64,000 nucleotides of DNA, taken from NCBI GenBank assembly GCA_963838795.1, contig CAWISL010000010.1:124001-188000 (forward strand), read 5' to 3'. Positions 40,613-47,974 of this stretch are shown piece after piece (the stretch's first letter is position 1; each line of letters starts with the position of its first letter). A program made the position numbers and the translations under genes. The DNA is from JAIBJN01 sp963838795 (GTDB lineage Bacteria; Actinomycetota; Thermoleophilia; Gaiellales; Gaiellaceae). The notes beneath the pieces are model-generated. The model made no database searches. It was not told the origin of the DNA and saw only the letters and a program-made list of their open reading frames with translations.

Positions 40613-41584
40613 TCAGAGCCACTCCGCCAGCTCCCGCGTCCAGTAGGAGACGATCACGTCGGCACCCGCACGCTTGATCGCGGTGAGACCCTCGAGCGCC
40701 GCCTGGCGCTCGTCGAGCCACCCGCGCGCGGCCCCGGCCTTGACCATCGCGTACTCGCCGCTGACGTTGTAGGCGAAGAGCGGCGCGTCGAACCGCTCGC
40801 GCACGGCGCGGATCACGTCGAGGTACGGAAGCGCCGGCTTGACCATGATCGCGTCGGCGCCCTCGGCGAGGTCGAGCTCGCACTCGCGCAGGGCCTCGCG
40901 GACATTGGGCGGGTCCATCTGGTAGCTCCGCCGGTCGCCGAAGGCGGGGGCAGAGTCGGCCGCCTCGCGGAAGGGCCCGTAGAACGCCGAGGCGTACTTG
41001 GCCGAATAGGAGACGATCGGCAGCTGCTCGTGGCCCTCGGCGTCGAGCGCCCCTCGGATCGCGCCGACGCGGCCGTCGAGCATGTCGCTGGGGCAAACGG
41101 CGTCGGCGCCGGCCTCGGCGTGGCTGACGGCCGTCTTCGCCAGCAGCTCGAGCGAGACGTCGTTCAACACCTCGTCGCCCTCGACGACTCCGCAGTGGCC
41201 GTGGGACGTGTACTCGCAGAGGCAGACGTCCGTCATGAGCACGAGCGCGGGGGCCTGCTCCCGGAGCGCGCGCAGGGCACGCTGGACGATCCCGTCGTCG
41301 TCGTAGGCCCCGGACGCGGCCTCGTCCTTCTCCTCCGGGATCCCGAAGAGCAGCACCGCGCGGACTCCCGCTCGGTGCGCAACCGCGGCCTCGCGGCAGA
41401 GCTCGTCGACGGAGCGCTGGGCGATGGCCGGCAGCCCTTCGAGCGGCCGGTCGACGCCCTCCCCCGGGCACACGAAGAGCGGGTGGACGAAGTCGTCGAG
41501 GTCGAGCCGCGTCTCGCGGACGAGCGAGCGGAGCGCCCCCGTGCGCCGAAACCGGCGCAGCCGCGTGAGCGGAAAGGTGGACAC
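40613..41584 (-). CDS. hemB: Delta-aminolevulinic acid dehydratase (porphobilinogen synthase)
   Basis: It joins two 5-aminolevulinates into porphobilinogen. The 323-residue product has the zinc-type cysteine site DVCLCEYTSHGHCGV, AVCPSDMLDGRVGAIR, SYSAKYASAFYGPFREA (first active-site lysine) and GADAIMVKPALPYLDVIR (Schiff-base lysine), then FAYNVSGEYAMVKA. The GTG start is at 41584, and the divergent M23-like gene starts 87 nt away. Its stop is followed at once by repeat copy B and hemL. Confidence 0.97.
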   Translation of the reverse strand: MSTFPLTRLRRFRRTGALRSLVRETRLDLDDFVHPLFVCPGEGVDRPLEGLPAIAQRSVDELCREAAVAHRAGVRAVLLFGIPEEKDEAASGAYDDDGIVQRALRALREQAPALVLMTDVCLCEYTSHGHCGVVEGDEVLNDVSLELLAKTAVSHAEAGADAVCPSDMLDGRVGAIRGALDAEGHEQLPIVSYSAKYASAFYGPFREAADSAPAFGDRRSYQMDPPNVREALRECELDLAEGADAIMVKPALPYLDVIRAVRERFDAPLFAYNVSGEYAMVKAGAARGWLDERQAALEGLTAIKRAGADVIVSYWTRELAEWL

Positions 41585-41671
41585 GTTGCCGGAATCTTCG
41601 CAAACGCGGAGTGCCGGGGCCGGGCAACGGACGCGCGGAGCGATGCGCCGTCCTCCCCGATCGAGGCCTCG

Positions 41672-42781
41672 ATGTCACCTCGCGTGATCGGCTTCCCCGA
41701 CGGCGGGGTCGTCCGCATCCCCTGGCAAGGTGGCTGCACGGCGACCACGCCGCGAGGCCAGTCGATGCCGGTCGGTTTTCACGTCTACGACCAGGAGCAC
41801 GAAGCCCCTGCGAGGCGCGGGAACGTCGTCGACCTCTGGGCGGTCGAGGAGGACTGGGAGTTCCCGACGCACGGCGCGCTCGCGCTCCAGCCCGAGCCCG
41901 TCGAGCCCGACGACGAGGCGCAAACCTCCCGGAAAGAGCGCCAGTTCGGTTTGAAAGCGCTGGCAGGCTTCGTTACCGTGCCGCGGATGGCTACGACGGA
42001 AGCCCCGGGCTTCGCCGCGCGCGCGAGGCAGCGCCAGCGTGAAGAAGCCAGGGCGAAGGCCCGCCGAGCGCGCCGCACGGCGGCCCTCGTGGTCGTCGCC
42101 TGCGGATGTCTCGTGGCGCTCCTGCTCACCGCCTTCGGCCGGGGCGGCGAGTCCGCCGTGACGGTCACCGGTCCTGAGCCGGCCTCGCGCCTGCTGCCGG
42201 CCGGCCCGCCTCGGCCTCAGATCGTCGCCACGCAGGATTCCCTGCAGATCCAGCTTCCGATCGACCAGAGCCGGGTGACCGCGCTCGGCTACCACGCCAG
42301 CGGGACGCTGGCGCTCCCCCTCGAGCCCGTCGGCACCCAGGCGAACGCGGGCCTCGCCGAGCGGATCTTCCGCCGGCTCTTCGGTTCGACCGGCTCGGAG
42401 GTTCGCTACTACATGCTCGAGGGAGGCGTGGGCGCCGAGACCGGAGGCCTCGACGTTGGAGCTCCGGTCGACACCGACGTCTACGCCCCCGTCGACGGCA
42501 CCGTCATCGCCATTACCGACAACGTCGTGAACGGGACGGTCTACGGCGTCCGCATCGACATCCAGCCTTCCGGCTCTCCCGGCGTCGTCGTCTCGCTCTC
42601 CAACCTCCGGTCCGACCCCGCGCTTACGGTCGGCTCCACGGTCTCGTCCGCCCTGACGAAGATCGGCCGCGTCATCGACCTCTCGGAGGTGGAGCGGGCA
42701 GGGCTCGCCCGCTACACCCAGGACAACGGCCAGCACGTGCACATCGAGGTGCAGCCGGCCACCGCCCTCACGAGCCCCTAG
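41672..42781 (+). CDS. Membrane-anchored M23 (LytM)-like protein with degenerate metal site
   Basis: The 369-residue protein has a cytoplasmic N-terminal region of about 140 residues and a basic stretch with one helix (RRTAALVVVACGCLVALLLTAFG). The extracytoplasmic domain from about residue 230 follows the M23 pattern: GLDVGAPVDTDVYAPVDGTVIAI, VVVSLSNLRSDPALTVGSTV, and NGQHVHIEVQP. The last holds the H-x-H motif. The first metal-binding motif H-x4-D is missing, since the position reads GLDVGAPVD, so peptidase activity is doubtful. It may regulate another hydrolase or bind cell wall. The ATG at 41672 is used; a start nearer the helix (about 41987) is possible. Confidence 0.7.
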   Translation: MSPRVIGFPDGGVVRIPWQGGCTATTPRGQSMPVGFHVYDQEHEAPARRGNVVDLWAVEEDWEFPTHGALALQPEPVEPDDEAQTSRKERQFGLKALAGFVTVPRMATTEAPGFAARARQRQREEARAKARRARRTAALVVVACGCLVALLLTAFGRGGESAVTVTGPEPASRLLPAGPPRPQIVATQDSLQIQLPIDQSRVTALGYHASGTLALPLEPVGTQANAGLAERIFRRLFGSTGSEVRYYMLEGGVGAETGGLDVGAPVDTDVYAPVDGTVIAITDNVVNGTVYGVRIDIQPSGSPGVVVSLSNLRSDPALTVGSTVSSALTKIGRVIDLSEVERAGLARYTQDNGQHVHIEVQPATALTSP

Positions 42782-42792
42782 AAACGAGCTCG

Positions 42793-43575
42793 CTGAAGCT
42801 GCTCTTCATCGGTGACGTCTTCGGCCCGCCCGGCCGTCGGGCGGTGACCGATCGTCTCCCCGAGCTCCGGCACGAGCTCGGGGCGGACGTCTGCGTGGTG
42901 AACGGAGAGAACGCGGCCGACGGCGTCGGCCTGACGGCCAAGCTCGCGACGCGCCTGCTCGAGGCGGGCGCCGACGTGATCACGACCGGCAACCACGTCT
43001 GGCGCCATCGCGACCTCGTGCCCGTTCTCGAGTCCGATCCGCGCGTCCTTCGCCCGGCGAACTTCGGGGAGGCGGGCATTCCGGGACGCGGGCTCACGGT
43101 CGTGGAGGCCCGCGACGGCACGCCTGTCGCCGTGCTCAACCTCCAGGGCCAGCTCTTCCTCCAGACGCAGATCCATCCGTTCCGGGTCGTCGACGCGCTG
43201 GTCGAGGAGGCCCGGTCGCAGACGCCGGTCGTCCTCGTCGACTTCCACGCCGAGGCGACGAGCGAGAAGATCGCCCTCGCCCGCATGCTCGACGGGCGCG
43301 TCACCGCAGTGATCGGGACGCACACCCACGTGCAGACGAACGACGCCCGCGTCCTCCCTGGAGGCACCGCGGCCATGACGGATGCGGGCATGACGGGCCC
43401 GCACGACTCCGTCATCGGCGTCCGCGCCGAGCTCGCCATCCAGCGAATGCGAACCGGGATGCCGGTGCGCTTCCATCCGGCGGACGGGGACGTCCGCATC
43501 GAGGGCGTCCTGGTCGAATGCGGCGCCGACGGGCGGGCTACCCGCTGCGAGCCGCTGCGCGTGCCCGTGCCGTAG
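42793..43575 (+). CDS. YmdB-like (TIGR00282) metallophosphoesterase
   Basis: The product is of about 260 residues and begins KLLFIGDVFGPPGRRAV. It continues VVNGENAADGVGLTAKLATRLLEAGADVITTGNHVWRHRDL, VVLVDFHAEATSEKIALARMLDGRVTAVIGTHTHVQTNDARVLPGGTAAMTDAGMTGPHDSVIG, nearly the full YmdB signature. These enzymes hydrolyse cyclic nucleotides or other phosphodiesters. There is no ATG, GTG or TTG at the right place: the family start coincides with a CTG at 42793 (12 nt after the M23 stop), and the first ordinary start is 42844. CTG initiation is proposed. Its TAG is followed directly by repeat copy C. Confidence 0.85.
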   Translation: MKLLFIGDVFGPPGRRAVTDRLPELRHELGADVCVVNGENAADGVGLTAKLATRLLEAGADVITTGNHVWRHRDLVPVLESDPRVLRPANFGEAGIPGRGLTVVEARDGTPVAVLNLQGQLFLQTQIHPFRVVDALVEEARSQTPVVLVDFHAEATSEKIALARMLDGRVTAVIGTHTHVQTNDARVLPGGTAAMTDAGMTGPHDSVIGVRAELAIQRMRTGMPVRFHPADGDVRIEGVLVECGADGRATRCEPLRVPVP

Positions 43576-43741
43576 GAACTCGAAGCAGAAACGAAGCCTT
43601 GAGCCGCCGCGACGCCCTGGGCGGCGCGCTGCAGCGTCCTCGGGTTGCGCCCGTAGCCTCCGGCTACGAACGCGCCCTGCGTCCTTGCATCGCACTCACC
43701 CAGAACGCCGCACCGACGAAGCGTCATTCTGCTTCGAGTTC
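43576..43741 (-). repeat. Structured intergenic repeat, copy C
   Basis: Read on the minus strand, the 5' arm GAACTCGAAGCAGAATGACG (from 43741) pairs with GGCTTCGT plus TCTGCTTCGAGTTC (43576-43598). The outer 14 bp are perfect; one T is bulged. The core hairpin is at 43652-43668. The 3' end abuts the TAG of the metallophosphoesterase. The 5' end runs into the coding end of the GT87-type gene. Confidence 0.75.
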
Positions 43742-44943
43742 GTAGCCACCCCGAGAACGACCGCAAGCCCAACGAGGAGAACGTTCCTGGCAAGCGCGAG
43801 CCAGCCCACCGGCTCGAGGTCGACCAGGTCCCAATAGCGCGTCGGGAACCAGAGGTGCGTCGTGACGAGGGCCGCGCCGAGGAGAGCGCCGGCCGCGAGG
43901 CCGGCGCGACCCGCCACGAGGGCGACCGCCGGGAGAAGCCAGATCAGGAACTGGGGCGAGAGCACCTTCCCGAAGGCGACGAACACGACGATCGAGGCCG
44001 CGCAGGCGGCGACGAGCCGACGGGGAGTCGCAGGGCCGCGCGCGAAGAGAAGCCACACGGCGAAGAGCGCCCCTGCCTGGAGCACGGTCTGGCCTGTGGC
44101 AAGCGCGTCCGGCAACGAGCCGTCGAGGTTCTGGGAGCCGTACGAGGAGACGACGACCGGGTCGTAGAGCCCGAGCTGGTGCGCTGCCAGCAGGAACGAG
44201 GCGCCGAGGCTCTCGATCTGGAGCGGACGGCCGAGCTGCCGCTCCACCGAGTCGAGCAAGCCCTCGGGCGCGACGATCGCGAACGGCAGCACGACCACCG
44301 CGAGCGTGGCCACGAAGGCGGCGAAGCCGAGCGCCGCCTCTCTTCCGCCCTGCCGCCGGGCCACGTAGACGAGCAGCGGGGGAAGGAGGACGAGCGGGTA
44401 GATCTTTGCGGCGACGGCGATTCCGAGAACGGCGAAGCCGACGCGCTCGCGGCCCGCGAGGACCGCGGCGAGCGCTGCCGCAGTCAGGGCCGCCGGCCAG
44501 AGGTCGTAGCGCGTGAGCACGACCGTCCCGAGCGCGAGCGGGAAGAGCCCGACGACGACCGCGACGGTGAGCAGCCGTGCCGGTGAGACTCCGAGCGACG
44601 CGGCGCCACCCACCGCGAGCACGAGCAGCGCCGCGGCGCAGATCCACATCAGCGCCTCGAAGATCGATTCGTAGTGCTCGGCGGGGCCGAGCGTCGGCAG
44701 CCAGAACACCGGGAGCGCGCCCGGCGGGTACTCGAGCTCGAAGTCGCGATAGGGGACGGCCCCGGCCGCCATCGCTTCCCCGTATTCCTTGTAGACCGGC
44801 GTGTCGACGATCTGGTAACGGTCGAACGGCGGCAGGTGCAGGGCCCCCCACGACGCCGTCAGGAGCCCCAGCCCGACGGCCAGGGTGAGCAGGACGAGCC
44901 GGGCGTCAGCGGATCGGGAGGAGCTCTCCGACCTGACGCTCAT
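43696..44943 (-). CDS. Polytopic membrane glycosyltransferase-like protein (GT87/DUF2029 type)
   Basis: The 415-residue protein has about 11 hydrophobic segments. An early DRYQIVDTPVYKEYGEAMAAGAVPYRDFELEYPPGALPVFWLP loop matches polyprenol-phosphate mannosyltransferases of family 87, which carry the catalytic acid there. IAVAAKIYPLVLLPP and FGKVLSPQFLIWLLPAVALVAG are also typical. It probably moves a mannosyl unit from a lipid carrier to an envelope glycan. The last 15 residues (TNSKQNDASSVRRSG) are encoded by repeat copy C and are probably not native. It overlaps the upstream gene by 38 nt. Confidence 0.8.
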   Translation of the reverse strand: MSVRSESSSRSADARLVLLTLAVGLGLLTASWGALHLPPFDRYQIVDTPVYKEYGEAMAAGAVPYRDFELEYPPGALPVFWLPTLGPAEHYESIFEALMWICAAALLVLAVGGAASLGVSPARLLTVAVVVGLFPLALGTVVLTRYDLWPAALTAAALAAVLAGRERVGFAVLGIAVAAKIYPLVLLPPLLVYVARRQGGREAALGFAAFVATLAVVVLPFAIVAPEGLLDSVERQLGRPLQIESLGASFLLAAHQLGLYDPVVVSSYGSQNLDGSLPDALATGQTVLQAGALFAVWLLFARGPATPRRLVAACAASIVVFVAFGKVLSPQFLIWLLPAVALVAGRAGLAAGALLGAALVTTHLWFPTRYWDLVDLEPVGWLALARNVLLVGLAVVLGVATNSKQNDASSVRRSG

Positions 44944-46750
44944 CGCCCGAATCCTCGGGTACCGGCTCCGGCTCCGCCGCTCGGACTGCAGCGGGCACGA
45001 GCAGCGCGAACGCGACGAAGGGGAAGAACCAGGGGATGTAGAGGTAGAACCAGTGGGTCAACACGAGCTCGAAACCGATGAGGAGCGCGCCGGTGAGGGC
45101 CGACAGCTGGACGACGTTCCGCGTTCGCGGCACGAACGCGAGCACGCACGCGGCCCCCAGGAGCACCCCCTTGAGGACCGTCTGCGCGACGTGGAGGTCC
45201 GGGTACCCCGGGTACTCGTCCCAGTCCCAGATGGAGAAGGGAGACGGGCGCGAGAGCTGCCAGCCGAACGTCCGGTCCCAGAAGACGCGGGCGGCGTGCA
45301 GCGGGTCGGGCTCCAGCAGGAGGATCCAGAAGGCCAGGGCGCTCGCCACGAGAAGGCCCACGACGAAGAGGAGCTGCTGGCGCGGCCACTTCCACGCCTT
45401 CGGGTAGGACGCCCAGAGGGGGAACAGGAGGAGAGAGGCGAACTTCGTCCACGCGGCGAGGCCTACGAAGAGCCCTCGCGCCGCCGGCGCCGTGACGAAG
45501 ACGAGCCCCCAGACGAGCAGCGCGGGCATGATCGCGTCGTTCGAGTTCGAGCTCGAGACGTACTGCGTGAAGGGGTAGGCCGCCCAGGCGAAGGCAAGTG
45601 TCGTCCCGAGGCGCAGCCCGCCGAAGCGGAAGCCGAGCGCGCCCATCCCGATCAGCGCGAGCGTGTCCCAGAGGAGCGACGTGAAGTGGGCGGCCGGCAG
45701 GTAGTCCCATTCGTAGTCGTAGCCCATGGTCACGAATCCCGGGACGTAGGCCAGGTAGCTCATGGGGCCGTACGTGTCGCCGCGGCCGTTGGCCACCTCG
45801 CACCGCCCATTCGTCTGGATCCGCTCGCGGACGTAGCCGTCCGCGTCCGGCTCGCCGCACTCCTCGCCCTCGTCGTCGGGCATGTTCCCGTAGGGCGACT
45901 GCCCGTCCTCGACGATCCGCTGGGCGCCGATGACGCCGGCGAGGCCGACGTCGATCACGTTGGACGCCCGCAGGTTCATCCCGAAACGAAAGCCGGCCAG
46001 GAAGACGGTGGCGGCGAGCAGCACCCAGACAGGCCACAGCGACCGCGTCGGGCTTCCACGACCCTTCCAGCCGATCCAGGCCATGCGCCCGAGCAGGTAG
46101 AGGAGCGGTGGATAGACGAGCGGCATAGCGGTGAACACCTCGCCCTGGTTGAAGAAGTAGAGCGAGACGCCGAACGAGAGCAGGACGAGCAGGTCGAGGT
46201 TGCGGACGGAGAGCGGCCGCCGCAGGTTGGCGAGACCGAGGAAGAAGACGGCGCAGAGCGAGCCCCAGATCCACGGGTTGTTGATCTTCCGCCCGAAGGC
46301 GCCGTCGTAGCCCCGCGCCATCCTCCAGGCGACCTGGGGGCCCGTCCAGGCCTCCGTGACGGAGCCCGAGGCGTCGTCCACCTTCGCGAGCACGACCTGG
46401 CCCGCGTCGGGAAGGTCCGACCAGACCTTCACCGTCCAGACCCCGCTGTCCTCGTCGAAGGTGCCTTCGTCCGTCAGGCCTTCCTCGGGATAGCGCTCGA
46501 GCCAGTCCGCGACCTTGTCGTTCGCCAGCGCGCGGCCGACGGCGTCTTCCTCGGTGAGAACGGGCTCGGCGAGCGGCGGGACGAAGGGCGTCCCGATCAG
46601 GTTGCCGCGCGCGTCGTAGACGGGTGAGGTGGGGACAGCCGCGGGCGCCGTGCCGACGAGCGCGAGCGCCCCGACGAGCGCGACAGCCAGCCCGCCTAGG
46701 CCGCGTGTCGCCGTCGGAAGCTCCAGAGCTTGTTGGCGACGAAGTTCCAC
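44906..46750 (-). CDS. Large membrane protein: exported PepSY-like domain plus GT-C-like membrane region
   Basis: The product of about 614 residues has an early hydrophobic segment (GLAVALVGALALVGTAPAAV). It is followed by a periplasmic-type region with VGRALANDKVADWLERYPEEG and SGVWTVKVWSD...AKVDDASGSVTEAWTG, the strand pattern of a PepSY-like domain. At least ten membrane helices follow, with an external loop containing GQSPYGNMPDDEGEECG and GDTYGPMSYLAYVPGF as in GT-C transferases. The start is unclear: GTG 46750 is the nearest clear option but overlaps gtrA by 55 nt. It is coupled to the GT87-type gene. Confidence 0.65.
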   Translation of the reverse strand: MELRRQQALELPTATRGLGGLAVALVGALALVGTAPAAVPTSPVYDARGNLIGTPFVPPLAEPVLTEEDAVGRALANDKVADWLERYPEEGLTDEGTFDEDSGVWTVKVWSDLPDAGQVVLAKVDDASGSVTEAWTGPQVAWRMARGYDGAFGRKINNPWIWGSLCAVFFLGLANLRRPLSVRNLDLLVLLSFGVSLYFFNQGEVFTAMPLVYPPLLYLLGRMAWIGWKGRGSPTRSLWPVWVLLAATVFLAGFRFGMNLRASNVIDVGLAGVIGAQRIVEDGQSPYGNMPDDEGEECGEPDADGYVRERIQTNGRCEVANGRGDTYGPMSYLAYVPGFVTMGYDYEWDYLPAAHFTSLLWDTLALIGMGALGFRFGGLRLGTTLAFAWAAYPFTQYVSSSNSNDAIMPALLVWGLVFVTAPAARGLFVGLAAWTKFASLLLFPLWASYPKAWKWPRQQLLFVVGLLVASALAFWILLLEPDPLHAARVFWDRTFGWQLSRPSPFSIWDWDEYPGYPDLHVAQTVLKGVLLGAACVLAFVPRTRNVVQLSALTGALLIGFELVLTHWFYLYIPWFFPFVAFALLVPAAVRAAEPEPVPEDSGDERQVGELLPIR

Positions 46751-47157
46751 GGGGTGACGAGCGCGATCGCGATCGCCTGCGCGGGCAGCTTCGGGACGCC
46801 GAGGGCGACGAGGGCGCTCAGGAAGGCGAGGTTCGCGCCGAGCGCGACCGTCGAGACGAGCAGGAACCGGAAGCCCTGGAAGACCGGGTGGCCCCGCTGG
46901 TGCCTGAACGTCCAGGCGCGGTTCCACAGATAATTGTTCGTCACGGCGACGAGGAATGAGCAGACCGCCGCCAGGAGGTAATGGACTCCGAGCGCGAGCA
47001 GGGTCGCGTAGACGGCGAGGTTGACGACGTAGCCGGAGGCTCCGACCGCGCAGAATTTCGCAAGCTGGACCCAGTTCGCGGGTCGGCGAAGCGCGCCCGA
47101 GGCAGCGTCGGTGAGCGCATTCGTGCGCGAGGTCGTCAGCTGGGCTCCTTTCGCCAC
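46696..47157 (-). CDS. GtrA-family membrane protein
   Basis: The 153-residue protein has four membrane helices with the GtrA pattern: FCAVGASGYVVNLAVYATLL, LLAAVCSFLVAVTNNYLWNRAWTFRH, FQGFRFLLVSTVALGANLAFLSAL and AIAIALVTPWNFVANKLWSFRRR. N-[NY]-x-W-N-R-x-W-T-F and W-N-F-x-x-N-[KR]-x-W-x-F are its signatures. The family is thought to flip or carry lipid-linked sugars. It begins at a GTG at 47157 and leads the transcript containing the two membrane glycosyltransferase-like genes. Confidence 0.9.
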   Translation of the reverse strand: MAKGAQLTTSRTNALTDAASGALRRPANWVQLAKFCAVGASGYVVNLAVYATLLALGVHYLLAAVCSFLVAVTNNYLWNRAWTFRHQRGHPVFQGFRFLLVSTVALGANLAFLSALVALGVPKLPAQAIAIALVTPWNFVANKLWSFRRRHAA

Positions 47158-47323
47158 GAAGCGAAGGTTAGATCGTCGGTTCAGACGGCCGAGCGGAGAA
47201 CATGGTTCCCGACCACCAACCTCGCGTCCCCGAAGGCGACAGGTCGACCGACGAGCGCGCCGGTCCGATGAAGAGACCCCATTGCCGCCGGGAGGATGCC
47301 CTCGCGTCCCGCCCGTGAAACGC

Positions 47324-47974
47324 TCAGTACCCCTCCTCGCCCACCAGCGGGACGAAGCGGCACTCAACGGAATGCGCGACTGCCGGTCCTTCCGGGCTCT
47401 TGACCACGACCTCGAGGCGCTGGCCGCGGCGACCGCCGACCGGAATGACGAGGCGGCCTCCCGGCACCAGCTGCTCGTAGAGAGACTCGGGGAGCCCGGG
47501 CGCCGCCGCCGCGACCGTGATCGCGTCGAACGGAGCATGCTCGGGATCGCCGAGCGAGCCGTCTCCCAGGTGCACCTGCACGCGCTCATAGGCCGCCGCG
47601 TCGAGCTTCCCGCGCGCTCGCTCGGCCAGCTGGCGGAGCCGCTCGATCGTATGCACCTCCCGCGCCAGCTCGGCGAGCACGGCTGCCTGATACCCGGAGC
47701 CCGTGCCGACGTCGAGGACTCGATCGCCCGACCGCACCGCGGCCGCCTCGCAGATGAGCGCGACCATGTACGGCTGGGAAATCGTCTGGCCCCACCCGAT
47801 CTGGATGGGGATGTCTTCGTAGGCGCGCTTGCGGTCGTCGGCGTCGGTGAACGCCTCGCGCGGCACGGTCCCCATCGCGTTCAGAACGCGCGGCTCCGAG
47901 ATCCCGCGCCGCTCGAGCTGTTCCGCGACCATCTGCGCGCGGAGCGTCTCGAAGTCAGGCTCGCGCCGCCTCAC
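47324..47974 (-). CDS. pcm: Protein-L-isoaspartate O-methyltransferase
   Basis: It methylates isoaspartyl residues of aged proteins so that they can be repaired. The 216-residue product has QMVAEQLERRGISEPRVLNAMGTVPREAFT, YEDIPIQIGWGQTISQPYMVALI, VLDVGTGSGYQAAVLAELAREVHTIER and the PCMT ending GGRLVIPVGG. Its GTG start at 47974 overlaps the phosphodiesterase gene by 20 nt. The 166-nt gap after it holds a 33-codon frame of unclear status. Confidence 0.92.
   Translation of the reverse strand: MRRREPDFETLRAQMVAEQLERRGISEPRVLNAMGTVPREAFTDADDRKRAYEDIPIQIGWGQTISQPYMVALICEAAAVRSGDRVLDVGTGSGYQAAVLAELAREVHTIERLRQLAERARGKLDAAAYERVQVHLGDGSLGDPEHAPFDAITVAAAAPGLPESLYEQLVPGGRLVIPVGGRRGQRLEVVVKSPEGPAVAHSVECRFVPLVGEEGY

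Noticed and set aside
40556..42781. A 741-codon plus-strand frame across hemB and the M23-like gene
   Set aside because: The first half is antisense to hemB and runs through repeat copy B. The M23 protein starts at 41672.
38316..43741. Insertion sequence as the source of the three repeats
   Set aside because: No transposase frame lies in or near the copies, and the arm sequences differ between copies. A non-autonomous element is not excluded and is discussed in the findings.
44885..46627. A 580-codon plus-strand frame
   Set aside because: It is Arg/Glu/Asp-rich antisense of the PepSY/GT-C-like membrane gene.
47181..47282. A 33-codon minus-strand frame after pcm (GRPVAFGDARLVVGNHVL)
   Set aside because: It reads somewhat like a PRC-barrel start, but has no ribosome site and is cut short. 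Too little to call.
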